From assembly GCF_021531375.1 (NCBI RefSeq), contig NZ_JADYTU010000004.1, forward strand, positions 46,421-110,420: a stretch of DNA of 64,000 bases, given 5' to 3'. The first letter of the stretch is position 1. Each line of letters opens with the position of its first letter. The stretch comes from Pseudoflavonifractor phocaeensis. Lineage in GTDB: Bacteria > Bacillota > Clostridia > Oscillospirales > Oscillospiraceae. Below, piece by piece: positions 1 through 8,647 of this stretch. A program made the position numbers and the translations under genes. The notes under the pieces are model-generated. The model did not search any database and had not been told where the DNA came from. It saw only the letters and a program-made list of their open reading frames with translations.

Positions 1-1078
1 AGCACAGCTTGCAGCTGGGCGTGTTGCCGCAGTGGAAGCCCATAAAGGTGTCGGTCAGCTGATAGGGGAACTTGCCCTCAATGTCCTCGTGATACAGGGA
101 GGCGGGCACGGAGTTGTTGATGTCCAGCAGGGTCACGGTGTCGCCGGAGACGCACATGCCGATGTACTCGGACAGAGCGCCGTAGATATCCACCTCGCAG
201 GACACGGGGATGCCCCGGGACACCAGGCGGGAATTCACATAGCAGGGCTCAAAGCCGAAGGCCTCGGGGAAGGCGGGCCAGCACTTGTCGGCGAAGGCCA
301 CATACTTCCGGGCTCCCTTGTGCTCCTCCGCCCAGTCCAGCAGGGTCAGCTCCAGCTGGGCCATCCGGGCGTTCATGTCGGGATAATAGCAGCCCTCGCC
401 CATCTCCTTGGCCATGTCGGCGCAGACCTCAGGGATGCGGGGGTCGTTGGCGTGGGCCTTGTAGGCCACCAACAGATCCAGCTCGGAGTTCTCCTCCACC
501 TCGACGCCCAGCTCATACAGGCCCTTGATGGGGGCGTTGCAGGCGAAGAAGTCCTGGGGCCGGGGACCGAAGGTGATGATCTTCAGGTTGGAAACGCCGA
601 TGAGGGCGCAGGCGATGGGCTTGAACTCCGCGATCATCTTGGCGATATCCTGGGCGGTGCCCACGGGGTACTCGGGGATAAAGGCCTTCAGATGGCGCAT
701 GCCCAGGTTATAGGAGCAGTTCAGCATGCCGCAGTAGGCGTCGCCGCGGCCGTTAATCAGGTCGCCGTCACCCTCGGCGGCAGCCACATACATCACAGGG
801 CCGTCGAAGTTCTTGGCGATCAGGGTCTCGGGGGTCTCGGGGCCGAAGTTGCCCAGGAACACCACCAGGGCGTTGCAGCCGGCTTCCTTCACCTCGGCCA
901 CGGCCTTCAGCATATCCTTCTCGTTCTCCACGGTGGTCTTGCACTCGAAGAGGTCCAGGCCCTTCTCCTGGCAGGCCGCCACGATGGCCGCCCGGCGGCG
1001 CTCGGACAGGGAGACGATGAAGCAGTCACGGGAGACCGCGATGATGCCGAGTTTGACCTCGGGAATGTTGTTGAACAT
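1..1078 (-). CDS. Sugar isomerase of the L-fucose/L-arabinose isomerase fold (3' end outside window)
   Basis: Predicted aldose-ketose isomerase, the first catabolic step for the sugar imported by the adjacent ABC transporter. About 359 codons are visible and the C-terminus runs off the window edge. Family signs include the N-terminal segment around VKLGIIAVSRDCFI, the core NGRGDAYCGMLNCSYN, and the C-terminal GFHCGNTPSCKLC, where the His is expected to bind metal. The start ATG has an AAAGGGG ribosome site. It is the last visible gene of an eight-gene operon with xylulokinase, so the product of isomerisation is probably a ketopentose, perhaps D-xylulose. The exact substrate cannot be read from sequence; fucose, arabinose and xylose-type sugars all remain possible. 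Confidence 0.8.
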   Translation of the reverse strand, partial: MFNNIPEVKLGIIAVSRDCFIVSLSERRRAAIVAACQEKGLDLFECKTTVENEKDMLKAVAEVKEAGCNALVVFLGNFGPETPETLIAKNFDGPVMYVAAAEGDGDLINGRGDAYCGMLNCSYNLGMRHLKAFIPEYPVGTAQDIAKMIAEFKPIACALIGVSNLKIITFGPRPQDFFACNAPIKGLYELGVEVEENSELDLLVAYKAHANDPRIPEVCADMAKEMGEGCYYPDMNARMAQLELTLLDWAEEHKGARKYVAFADKCWPAFPEAFGFEPCYVNSRLVSRGIPVSCEVDIYGALSEYIGMCVSGDTVTLLDINNSVPASLYHEDIEGKFPYQLTDTFMGFHCGNTPSCKLC

Positions 1079-1111
1079 GGTAATTTCCCCTTTCCTTTTT
1101 ATTTCCGCCGA

Positions 1112-1753
1112 TCAGATGTCGGCGGCGATGTCGATGTTCTCGCCGTCCAGCGCCACCACGGCGCCCTGGGCGGCTTCGCTGCTTTCCGCATGGGCCAGCA
1201 GCCACTTGTTGCAGGCCCAGAGAGTGGTGTCCTCGAGATTTCCGTCAAGGGGCGTCATGGCCGGTTTGGGGCCGTTGGTGCCCCGGGGCAGGGCCACCAG
1301 CACCCGGAAGCCTTGGCCCTTCTTGGCGGAGCAGGGGGCATAGTGCAGGGTAGTGGCATAGACCTCCACCACCGCGCCGGCGGGGGCACGGAAGGCCACT
1401 ACCTTGGCGGTGTCCAGCCGGCCGTCCACAATGTCGTCTTCCTTGGCCACCAACAGGATAAAGTCCTCCGTGCCCACGTTGATCTCGCTGTCCCGGTGGT
1501 ATTCCAGGCAGTTGAGCTTGGTGTTATGTCCGTTGCACCAGCCCAGCTGGATGGGCATACCGCCGTAGCCGTTGTTGGAGAGCAGTCCGGCGATGGGCAG
1601 CGCCTCCAGCTCCGGCTGGGAGGGCACATATGCCACACCCTCCGGCAGGGGAGTCACTTCCTCCAGGGTGCGGAGCAGCTCCGCGGTATCGTAGCCGGGA
1701 AGGACCTTGCCGTAGGGGGCGAAGGCGGGGTCGGTCACATTTAAAATCTTCAT
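1112..1753 (-). CDS. DUF4867 family cupin-like protein
   Basis: A 213-residue protein matching DUF4867, a family found beside fucose-isomerase-type sugar isomerases. It has a beta-rich, cupin-like look with conserved LNCLEYHRDSEINVG and YATTLHYAPC stretches, similar in pattern to ureidoglycolate-lyase-type cupins. No biochemical role is established; a sugar mutarotase or lactone-handling role is only a guess from context. The ATG at 1753 is chosen because AGAGGTG sits six bases upstream; an in-frame GTG at 1762 lies inside that ribosome site. The upstream gene ends at 1759, so the ribosome site overlaps its last codons and translation is probably coupled. Confidence 0.8.
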   Translation of the reverse strand: MKILNVTDPAFAPYGKVLPGYDTAELLRTLEEVTPLPEGVAYVPSQPELEALPIAGLLSNNGYGGMPIQLGWCNGHNTKLNCLEYHRDSEINVGTEDFILLVAKEDDIVDGRLDTAKVVAFRAPAGAVVEVYATTLHYAPCSAKKGQGFRVLVALPRGTNGPKPAMTPLDGNLEDTTLWACNKWLLAHAESSEAAQGAVVALDGENIDIAADI

Positions 1754-1758
1754 GTCTT

Positions 1759-2430
1759 TCACCTCTTGGGGAGAGGAGACTCTCCCGCGATTTTTTCCAC
1801 CCAGCGGTCACACAGCCGCTGGCTCACCGGAAGGAAGATCTGGGCCGTTGGGCCTACCAGACAGGCGCAGACCACCGTACCCAGGCCCAGCGTCCCGCCC
1901 AAGAGCCACCCGACCACGGCGAAGCAAACGTCCACCGTCACCCGGACCGAGCCGAAGGGCCTACGGAGCTTGTCGCTGAGCACCACGGCCACCAGGTCGT
2001 TGGGGCCGGTGCCCGCCTCCGAGCGAATGACCACCGTCATGCCGAAGGCCAGGATCACGCACCCCAGCACCAGCACCGCCAGCCGCAGGACAAAGGCCAG
2101 TCCCTGAAACAGCGGGGCCAAAAACACCATGTACACGTCGATGATGGGGCCGCCCAGAGCCATGCACAGCACGGTGCCGATCCGGACGTAAGTACGGTCC
2201 ACCACCAGCAGGATGCAGAGGATCAGAAGGGACACCAGCAGATGTACCCGGCCGTGGGTCATCCAGGCGGGCCACGGGATGGCCCGGAACAGGCCCTGGA
2301 TCAGCACGTTAAAGGGGTCGGAGCCCAACTCCGCCAGCAGGAACAGCGTCACCCCCAGATGGGCGATACACAGTCCCACCAGCAGGAGTATCACACGGGC
2401 TGCTGCTTCCCGCATCGTCCACTTTCCCAT
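1759..2430 (-). CDS. YczE/YyaS/YitT-type integral membrane protein
   Basis: A 223-residue membrane protein with about five to six hydrophobic segments. It carries the family's opening pattern (GVTLFLLAELGSDPFNVLIQG) and the internal EAGTGPNDLVAVVLSD stretch typical of YczE/YitT-like proteins. The function of the family is unknown; transport is suspected. The ATG at 2430 is chosen because GAGGGA lies eight bases upstream; it overlaps the stop of the preceding gene (TGATG). Its place inside a sugar operon, between kinase and isomerase, is unusual and suggests a role linked to the imported sugar or its by-products. Confidence 0.75.
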   Translation of the reverse strand: MGKWTMREAAARVILLLVGLCIAHLGVTLFLLAELGSDPFNVLIQGLFRAIPWPAWMTHGRVHLLVSLLILCILLVVDRTYVRIGTVLCMALGGPIIDVYMVFLAPLFQGLAFVLRLAVLVLGCVILAFGMTVVIRSEAGTGPNDLVAVVLSDKLRRPFGSVRVTVDVCFAVVGWLLGGTLGLGTVVCACLVGPTAQIFLPVSQRLCDRWVEKIAGESPLPKR

Positions 2431-2705
2431 CACTCGTCTCCCTCAGACTCTTCTTCGGGCAGCTCCGCGTCCCTCAGGTCAGCTTGATACCGCTTCCAGG
2501 TATACAGGCCGAAGCTCACCGCTACGGCGGCGAAGAGCGCTCCCACCAGCCACGCGGCCCAGACGGGCATGGTAGTGTACGGGTCCTGATACACGCCCCG
2601 GACAGTCCGCACCGCTAGGTACACCAGGTACACCGAGACCGCGCCCCGAAAGGCAGCCCGGAGGTTCGCCTGATTCTTCTTCAGATAATGATATTTCTTT
2701 TTCAT
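2430..2705 (-). CDS. Small two-helix membrane protein, function unknown
   Basis: About 91 residues: a Lys/Tyr-rich cytoplasmic start (KKKYHYLKKNQ), two hydrophobic helices (around residues 24-38 and 48-66), and an acidic tail ending EEESEGDE. I do not recognise the family. It is packed between xylulokinase and the YczE-type gene with overlapping ends, so it is co-transcribed. A GTG at 2714 that overlaps the xylulokinase stop is an alternative start; neither has a strong ribosome site, which points to coupling with the upstream gene. It may partner the neighbouring YczE-like protein. Confidence 0.55.
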   Translation of the reverse strand: MKKKYHYLKKNQANLRAAFRGAVSVYLVYLAVRTVRGVYQDPYTTMPVWAAWLVGALFAAVAVSFGLYTWKRYQADLRDAELPEEESEGDE

Positions 2706-2710
2706 GGCAC

Positions 2711-4186
2711 TCACTGCAGCTTGGGGAACAGCTCCTTCACCGTGGGATAGATCTCACGGAACTTCCGGTACTGCGCCTCATAGCGGGCCGCGATCTCGGG
2801 ATCGGGACGGATGGTATCCGTCTTCTTCACCAGGGCGTCAGCGGCAGCCTCCACGGAGGGGTACTCGCCGCAGGCCACGGCAGCCAGGATGGCGCCGCCG
2901 TAGCCGGGGCCTTCCTCGGTCTCCACCGTCTCGATCTCCAGATTCAGCACATTGGCGAAGATCTTCCGCCACAGGGGGCTCTTGGCGCCGCCGCCGCAGA
3001 TCTTGCTGCGGGGGATGCTGAGGCCCAGGGACCGGGCCACTTCCAGAGAATCCCGGATGCCGAAAGCCACGCCCTCCAGCACCGCCTGGGTCATATCGGT
3101 CCGGCTGGAATCCATCGTCAGGCCGATGAAGGTTCCCCGGGCGGCGGGGTCGTTGTGGGGGGAGCGTTCACCCATGAGGTAGGGCAGGAAGAACACATGG
3201 TTGCGGCCCAACTTCTCATCGGTGATGCCCGCCTGCTGGCCGGCGTAGTCCTGGGTGCGGATGATCTCGTCCATCCACCACTTGTTGCAGGAGGCAGCGG
3301 AGAGCATGCAGCCCATCAGATGGTAGTGCCCGTCAGCGTGGGCAAAGGCGTGGAGTGCGTTGTTGGGGTCCACGCCGAAACGCTCGCTGGAGATGAAGAT
3401 GGTGCCGGAGGTGCCCAGGGAGATGTTGCACCGTCCGTCGCCCACGGTGGCAGTACCCACCGCCGCCGCGGCGTTGTCCCCTGCGCCGGCGCAGACCCGC
3501 ACCGTCTCCGGCAGGCCCAGCTCCCGCGCCATTTCCGGCTTCAGAGTGCCCACCGACTCGTAGCTCTCGAAGATTTTTGCCATCTGCTCTTCCCGGACGC
3601 CGCAGATGTCCAGCATCTCCCGGCTCCAGCACTTGTTGGCTACGTCAAACAGCAGCATGCCGGAGGCGTCGGACACGTCGGTGCAGTGGACGCCGGTGAG
3701 CATATAGTTTAAGTAGTCCTTGGGCAGCATGATCTTATGGATCCTGGCGAAGAGCTCCGGCTCATGCTTGCGCATCCACAGCAGCTTGGGGGCCGTGAAG
3801 CCAGCGAAAGCGATATTTGCCGTAAGGTCGGACAGCTTTTCCTTGCCCACCACGGTATTGAGGTACTCCGTCTCCTCCGTGGTGCGCCCGTCGTTCCAGA
3901 GAATGGCGGGACGCAGGACCCGGTCGTCCTCGTCCAGGACCACCAGTCCGTGCATCTGACCGCCGCAGCCGATACCCGCGATCTGGGTCCGGTCGCAATC
4001 GGCAGTCAGTTCCCGGATGCCCGCCACGGTCTCCCGCAGCCAATCCTCGGGGTTCTGCTCCGACCAGCCGGGCTGCGGGAAGGAGAGGGGGTATTCACGG
4101 GACACGATCTTTTGGATCTGGCCGGCCTCATCCATCAACAGCAGCTTGACGGCGGAGGTGCCCAGATCGACACCGATATACAGCAT
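2711..4186 (-). CDS. xylB: Xylulokinase (FGGY carbohydrate kinase)
   Basis: A 491-residue cytoplasmic kinase that phosphorylates D-xylulose with ATP to D-xylulose 5-phosphate, feeding the pentose phosphate pathway. The N-terminal phosphate-binding loop reads YIGVDLGTSAVKLLLMDEAG. The family's MHGLVVLDEDDRVLRPAILW block and the C-terminal CGGGAKSPLWRKIFANVL and GPGYGGAILAAVACGEYPS motifs are intact, and the length is typical. AAGGAGG precedes the ATG. It follows the permease gene by nine bases, and its stop is close to the start of the small membrane protein. The kinase type argues that the operon converts its sugar to xylulose, although other ketopentoses are possible in this family. Confidence 0.9.
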   Translation of the reverse strand: MLYIGVDLGTSAVKLLLMDEAGQIQKIVSREYPLSFPQPGWSEQNPEDWLRETVAGIRELTADCDRTQIAGIGCGGQMHGLVVLDEDDRVLRPAILWNDGRTTEETEYLNTVVGKEKLSDLTANIAFAGFTAPKLLWMRKHEPELFARIHKIMLPKDYLNYMLTGVHCTDVSDASGMLLFDVANKCWSREMLDICGVREEQMAKIFESYESVGTLKPEMARELGLPETVRVCAGAGDNAAAAVGTATVGDGRCNISLGTSGTIFISSERFGVDPNNALHAFAHADGHYHLMGCMLSAASCNKWWMDEIIRTQDYAGQQAGITDEKLGRNHVFFLPYLMGERSPHNDPAARGTFIGLTMDSSRTDMTQAVLEGVAFGIRDSLEVARSLGLSIPRSKICGGGAKSPLWRKIFANVLNLEIETVETEEGPGYGGAILAAVACGEYPSVEAAADALVKKTDTIRPDPEIAARYEAQYRKFREIYPTVKELFPKLQ

Positions 4187-4195
4187 AAGCCCTCC

Positions 4196-5437
4196 TTAGC
4201 CGGCCTTGCCGGTCTTGTGGTTGGACACCACGTCGAAGATAACGGCCACCAGCAGCACCGCGCCCTTGACCACGTACTGCCAGTTGTTGTCCAGACCGAT
4301 GATGGACATGCCCTGGTTGATCACGCCCAGCAGGATAGCGCCAACCATGATGCCGGGGACGGTGCCGGAGCCGCCGTAGGCGGAAGCGCCGCCGATGAAG
4401 CAGGAGCCGATGGCGTCCATCTCAAAGGAGGTGCCGGTGTCGCCGTTGACGGAACCGATACGGGCCGCCACCAGCAGGCCGGACAGGCCGGCCAGCAGGG
4501 ACATGGAGGCATAGGCCATGAAGTAGACCTTCTTGGTGTTGATACCGGAGAGCTTGGTGGCCTTCTCGTTGCCGCCCACGGCGTAGAAGTAACGGCCAAA
4601 AGCGGTCTTGGAGGTGATGAAGGCGTAGATGAAGATGACGGCCAGTACCCACAGCAGCATGACGGAGATACCCTTGTAGTGGGCCAGCTTCCAGGTGTAA
4701 TACAGGACCAGAGCGTCGATCACAATGATCTTGCCGAAAGCAGAGGCGGCGGAAGCCTGCTTATAACCCATCTTGGCCTTCTTGGCGCGGCTGGTAGCGG
4801 TATAGGCCAGCAGGACCATGGCCACGATGATGCCCGCGATAAAGGCGGACCACTTCACCTTGCCGCTGTCCAGGCCGGGGATGTTGATGTAAGAGGCGAA
4901 GATGCTCAGGAACAGGTCGTCATGGATGGCCACAGTCTTGGAGCCCAGAATGACACGGCCCAGGCCGCGGAACAGGAACATGCCCGCCAGGGTACAGATG
5001 AAGGGGGGGATGTGGACGTTGCCGATCCAGAAGCCCTGCCACACGCCGATAGCACAGGAGGCGGCCAGGCAGATCAGGATGACCACCACGGCGTTCAGGC
5101 CGGTGTTGGCCAGCAGCTGGGCACAGATGGCGCCGATCAGGCAGACGGTGGAACCTACAGACAGGTCCACGTTACCGCCGGTCAGGATACACAGCAGCAT
5201 GCCGCAGGCCATGACCAGAACGTAGGCGTTCTGCAGCAGCAGGTTGGACAGGTTCTGGGGATTCAGCAGCCGTCCCTTGGTCAGGATCGCAAAGAGGGCG
5301 AACACCACCACCAGAGCGATGACCATGGTGTACTTCTTGATAAAATTGACCACATCGGCTCTTCTCAGAGCGGTGTGTACCGCAGCCTTTTGCTCCAGCG
5401 GCATTGTGTCAATGGTATTATTTCCAGTCTTTTTCAT
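4196..5437 (-). CDS. Monosaccharide ABC transporter permease (XylH/GguB type)
   Basis: A 413-residue inner-membrane permease with roughly ten hydrophobic helices and the conserved signatures [20 protein letters not shown] and [19 protein letters not shown] of the ribose/xylose/multiple-sugar importers. The long form, with an insert between helices, fits the XylH/GguB branch rather than RbsC. The start codon overlaps the stop of the ATPase gene by four bases, so the two are translationally coupled. It forms the channel that works with the ATPase and the binding lipoprotein of this operon. Confidence 0.9.
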   Translation of the reverse strand: MKKTGNNTIDTMPLEQKAAVHTALRRADVVNFIKKYTMVIALVVVFALFAILTKGRLLNPQNLSNLLLQNAYVLVMACGMLLCILTGGNVDLSVGSTVCLIGAICAQLLANTGLNAVVVILICLAASCAIGVWQGFWIGNVHIPPFICTLAGMFLFRGLGRVILGSKTVAIHDDLFLSIFASYINIPGLDSGKVKWSAFIAGIIVAMVLLAYTATSRAKKAKMGYKQASAASAFGKIIVIDALVLYYTWKLAHYKGISVMLLWVLAVIFIYAFITSKTAFGRYFYAVGGNEKATKLSGINTKKVYFMAYASMSLLAGLSGLLVAARIGSVNGDTGTSFEMDAIGSCFIGGASAYGGSGTVPGIMVGAILLGVINQGMSIIGLDNNWQYVVKGAVLLVAVIFDVVSNHKTGKAG

Positions 5438-6996
5438 GCGATCACTGCTCCCTTTTTCTCATCATTTTTGTCCGATTTCAAAATCGCGGCCATGATCTTC
5501 TCCTGGGTGGCTTCCTGGGCGGTGAACTCACCCACCATATTTCCCTCGTTCATTACATAGATGCGGTCGCACATACCCAGCAGCTCCGGCATCTCGGAGG
5601 AGATCATCACCACCGACTTGCCCTGGGCCACCAGATCGTTCATGATGCAGTAGATCTCATATTTCGCGCCCACGTCGATACCGCGGGTGGGTTCGTCCAG
5701 GATCAGCACATCGGGATCGGCAAACATCCACTTGGCCAGCAGCACCTTCTGCTGGTTGCCGCCGGAGAGGTTGCCCACCGCCTGCTTCACCGAGGGAGTC
5801 TTGGTCTTCAGCTTCTCCCGGTAGTCCTCGGCCACCGCGTTCTCCTTGTCCACGTCGATGATGCCCCGTTTACAGACCTTCTCCAGACGGGCCATGGTAT
5901 TATTGATGGCGATAGTATCGTTCAGGACCAGACCGTTTCCCTTTCTGTCTTCCGTCACATAGGCAAGGCCGGCCTCGATGGCTTCGCGCTCGTTCTTCAA
6001 ATTCACTTCTTTGCCGTTGATGATCAGCTGGCCGGAAATGTTGGTGCCGTAAGCACGCCCGAAAATGGACATAGCCAGCTCCGTACGTCCCGCGCCCTGC
6101 AGGCCGGAGAAGCCAACGATCTCACCCCGGTGTACGTTGAAAGCGATATCGTTGACCACCTTTTTCTCGGTGTAGACCGGGTGGTAGACGTTCCAGTCCC
6201 GGACCTCCATGCCCACCTCAGCGCTGACTTTGTGTTCCCGGCTGGGATAGCGGTCGGACAGCTCGCGGCCCACCATACCCTGGATGATGCGGTCCTCGTC
6301 AATGTCCCGCTTGGCGTTGTCGATGGTCTCGATGGTAGCGCCGTCCCGGACCACGGTGATCTTATCCGCCACATAGGCGATCTCGTTGAGTTTGTGGGAG
6401 ATGATGATGGATGTCATCCCCTGCTTCTTGAATTCCAGAAGCAGATTCAGCAGCATCCGGGAGTCCTCCTCGTTCAGGGAGGAGGTGGGCTCGTCCAGGA
6501 TAAGCAGCTTCACGTTTTTGGACAGGGCCTTGGCGATCTCCACCAGCTGCTGCTTGCCGGTGCCGATGTCCTTGATCAGGGTGGTGGCGCTGTCCTTCAG
6601 ACCCACCTGACTCATGTGCTCCTCTGCCTCATGATAGGTGCGGTCCCAGTCGATTCCAAATTTTCCTTTTCTCTCGTTTCCAAGGAACATATTCTCGCCG
6701 ATGGACAACTCAGGGATCAGCGCCAGCTCCTGATGGATGATGACGATGCCCTTCCGTTCGCTGTCCTTCAGCGTTTTAAACTGGCAGATCTCACCGTTAT
6801 AGATGATATCTCCGGTATAACTTCCGTAGGGGTAGGTGCCGCTGAGTACGTTCATCAATGTGGACTTTCCCGCGCCGTTCTCGCCAACCAGGGCGTGGAT
6901 CTCCCCACGCTCCACTTCCAGGTTGACGTTATCCAGCGCTTTGACGCCGGGGAATTCCTTTGTGATGTTCTTCATCACCAGAATGTTGTCTGCCAA
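5434..6996 (-). CDS. Monosaccharide ABC transporter ATPase (XylG/GguA/MglA type)
   Basis: A duplicated ATP-binding subunit of about 520 residues. The first half has Walker [11 protein letters not shown] and signature [14 protein letters not shown]. The second half has the expected degenerate P-loop ([14 protein letters not shown]), a normal signature ([14 protein letters not shown]) and Walker [14 protein letters not shown]. This layout is typical of carbohydrate uptake class 2 importers. The start is a TTG at 6996, with GGAGGAGGT seven bases upstream; residues further upstream in frame show no family similarity. A GC-rich hairpin separates it from the binding-protein gene. Confidence 0.9.
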   Translation of the reverse strand: MADNILVMKNITKEFPGVKALDNVNLEVERGEIHALVGENGAGKSTLMNVLSGTYPYGSYTGDIIYNGEICQFKTLKDSERKGIVIIHQELALIPELSIGENMFLGNERKGKFGIDWDRTYHEAEEHMSQVGLKDSATTLIKDIGTGKQQLVEIAKALSKNVKLLILDEPTSSLNEEDSRMLLNLLLEFKKQGMTSIIISHKLNEIAYVADKITVVRDGATIETIDNAKRDIDEDRIIQGMVGRELSDRYPSREHKVSAEVGMEVRDWNVYHPVYTEKKVVNDIAFNVHRGEIVGFSGLQGAGRTELAMSIFGRAYGTNISGQLIINGKEVNLKNEREAIEAGLAYVTEDRKGNGLVLNDTIAINNTMARLEKVCKRGIIDVDKENAVAEDYREKLKTKTPSVKQAVGNLSGGNQQKVLLAKWMFADPDVLILDEPTRGIDVGAKYEIYCIMNDLVAQGKSVVMISSEMPELLGMCDRIYVMNEGNMVGEFTAQEATQEKIMAAILKSDKNDEKKGAVIA

Positions 6997-7094
6997 GTTC
7001 AGTACCTCCTCCTGCTTCCTTACGCCGCATGGCCGCGGCATCAGGAAAATGTCCTGCTTTTCATCCGCGTAACCAAAAGCGGATCACAATAGAA

Positions 7095-7124
7095 CGAGGG
7101 ACGGGGTGAGTGCCCCGCCCCTCG
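7095..7124 (-). terminator. Intercistronic hairpin between binding-protein and ATPase genes
   Basis: A 12-bp stem (cgaggggcgggg / ccccgtccctcg, one G-T pair) with a six-base loop. Only a weak T tract follows on the minus strand. It lies between the first and second genes of the sugar operon, where such hairpins usually protect the binding-protein mRNA or cause partial termination, giving more binding protein than transporter. Confidence 0.65.
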
Positions 7125-7158
7125 CATTTCCCATTTTGGAATTGTTATGTAGGCCGCT

Positions 7159-8328
7159 TTAGTTGGCAGTGGACTTCAGATAGTCGCCGTCCCAGGCATA
7201 CAGGCCGGTGTCCACCAGCTCCTGCAGGTTGTCCTTGGTGATGACAGAGGGGACCAGCAGGTAGGAAGGAATGATGCCGGTGCCGTTGTCATAGGAGGAG
7301 GTATCATAGGCACAGTCAATGCCGAAGGTGTCGATCAGGCTGGCGTCGGGAGTCTCACCGACCAGCATGGCCTTGGCCAGCTCCAGGGTGACGATGGCCT
7401 CGTTAGCCACGTTCTTATAGACGGTCATGGTCTGGATGCCGTCCACGATGTTGCGCAGGTTGGCGATGTCGCCGTCCTGACCGGTAACCAGGGGAGCGTT
7501 GCTGCCAGCGTAGTCGGAGGTGATGGCCTGAGCCACGCCCAGAGCGGTGGAGTCATTGGAGCACAGGGCCACGTCCAGCACGGTGCCGTCGGAGTAGTAG
7601 GAAGCCAGAGTGTTCTGCATGTTCTCCAGAGCGGTGTCGGTGGACCAGCTGGGAGTAGCGACCTGCTCGAAGGTGGTCTTGCCGGAGACGACGTTCAGGA
7701 TGCCGGCGTCGATATAGTCCTTCAGGGTGTCAAAAGCGCCATTGAAGAAGTAACCGGCGTTGTTGTCGGCGGGGTCGCCGGCGGTGAACTCGATGTTGTA
7801 GGTCTTGGAGGTGTCGGCCAGATCCAGGCCCAGCTGGTCAATGACGAACTGGCCCTGCAGGGTGCCGACGGTGTAGTTGTCGAAGGAGACATAGTAGGAA
7901 ATGGCGTCGGTGTTCATGATCAGACGGTCATAGGAGATGACGGGGATGCCGGCGTCCTTGGCGTCGCCCAGAACGTTGCTCAGGGAGTCGCCGTCGATGG
8001 CGGCCACGATCAGCAGATCCACGCCGTCGGCGATCATGGCGGCGATGTCGTTGTTCTGCTGCTCCACGTCGTTGTCGGAGTACTTCAGCTCCACGCCGTA
8101 GCCGGCAGTCTCAAACTGCTCCTTCAGGTAAGAACCATCGCGGTTCCAACGCTCCAGAGACTTGGTGGGCATGGCGATACCGACGGTGCCGCCCTCCCCG
8201 CTGACAGACACGGAGGCGTCGCTAGAGCCGGAGGCGGCGGGGGCGGAGCTGCCGCCATCCTTGCTGCCGCAGGCAACCAGGGTCAGGGACATAGCCATTG
8301 CAAGGGCCAGTGCAAGAAACTTTTTCAT
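7159..8328 (-). CDS. Sugar ABC transporter substrate-binding lipoprotein (XylF/ChvE type)
   Basis: A 389-residue type-1 periplasmic-binding-fold protein. Residues 1-20 are a lipoprotein signal peptide ending LVACGSK, so Cys20 is the predicted lipidated residue. A Gly/Ser linker is followed by the start of the mature fold (VGIAMPTKSLERWNRDG), which is close to ChvE/XylF proteins. The ligand hinge region GLVTGQDGD appears here as LVTGQDGDIANL. It is the first gene of the operon and AAGGAG precedes the ATG. It binds the sugar at the outer face of the membrane; the closest characterised relatives bind xylose, arabinose, galactose or glucose. Confidence 0.9.
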   Translation of the reverse strand: MKKFLALALAMAMSLTLVACGSKDGGSSAPAASGSSDASVSVSGEGGTVGIAMPTKSLERWNRDGSYLKEQFETAGYGVELKYSDNDVEQQNNDIAAMIADGVDLLIVAAIDGDSLSNVLGDAKDAGIPVISYDRLIMNTDAISYYVSFDNYTVGTLQGQFVIDQLGLDLADTSKTYNIEFTAGDPADNNAGYFFNGAFDTLKDYIDAGILNVVSGKTTFEQVATPSWSTDTALENMQNTLASYYSDGTVLDVALCSNDSTALGVAQAITSDYAGSNAPLVTGQDGDIANLRNIVDGIQTMTVYKNVANEAIVTLELAKAMLVGETPDASLIDTFGIDCAYDTSSYDNGTGIIPSYLLVPSVITKDNLQELVDTGLYAWDGDYLKSTAN

Positions 8329-8391
8329 ACCTTTTACTCCTTACTTTCCATAAATATGAAGTATTTTGAAGCTTTCCGCTTCTGCAATCGT

Positions 8392-8420
8392 ATTTTATAA
8401 AATATATTTATAAAAGTCAA
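8392..8420 (-). promoter_or_regulatory. Promoter of the sugar operon with overlapping operator
   Basis: On the minus strand a -35 TTGACT (8415-8420) and a -10 TAAAAT (8392-8397) are 17 bases apart. A perfect 9-bp inverted repeat (TTTTATAAA, 5-base gap, TTTATAAAA; 8393-8415) fills the spacer, as expected for an operator of the divergent ROK repressor. Confidence 0.65.
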
Positions 8421-8579
8421 TTCCTTTTTGGTCCCTCATGGCATTTTTGTTTATTGTGCTTTTATTCAATGGGCAATTATTGTGTATTACGACTAATCCC
8501 CGTATTTTCTTTTGGCATGTTCCTTTTTCGATAAATCTTTTTCCCTCGCCGCTTTTTTAATTTTTTCTCGAAAAATCGG

Positions 8580-8607
8580 TTGACTCTTTTCCAAATCATG
8601 TTAATAT
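8580..8607 (+). promoter_or_regulatory. Promoter of the ROK regulator gene
   Basis: -35 TTGACT (8580-8585) and -10 TAATAT (8602-8607), spaced 16 bases. The palindrome TTAATATATTAA (8601-8612) covers the -10, and ACTTTT-gt-AAAAGT (8623-8636) lies just downstream. The element TTTrTAAAAGT occurs in both divergent promoters (around 8407-8417 and 8626-8636), pointing to shared control and autoregulation. Confidence 0.55.
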
Positions 8608-8647
8608 ATTAATATGTTAAATACTTTTGTAAAAGTGTGGTCTTTCA

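Noticed and set aside
32..1744. A 570-codon open frame on the plus strand opposite the isomerase and DUF4867 genes
   Set aside because: It is the mirror of GC-rich codon use in the real minus-strand genes; composition (Gly/His/Val-rich) is not protein-like and it has no ribosome site. The same applies to long frames at 3737-5560, 5404-7092, 43006-45054, 49184-50452, 55250-56680 and 61484-63082.
7041..7041. Longer ATPase gene starting with [13 protein letters not shown]
   Set aside because: This segment contains the ribosome site for the TTG start at 6996 and has no similarity to ABC ATPases.
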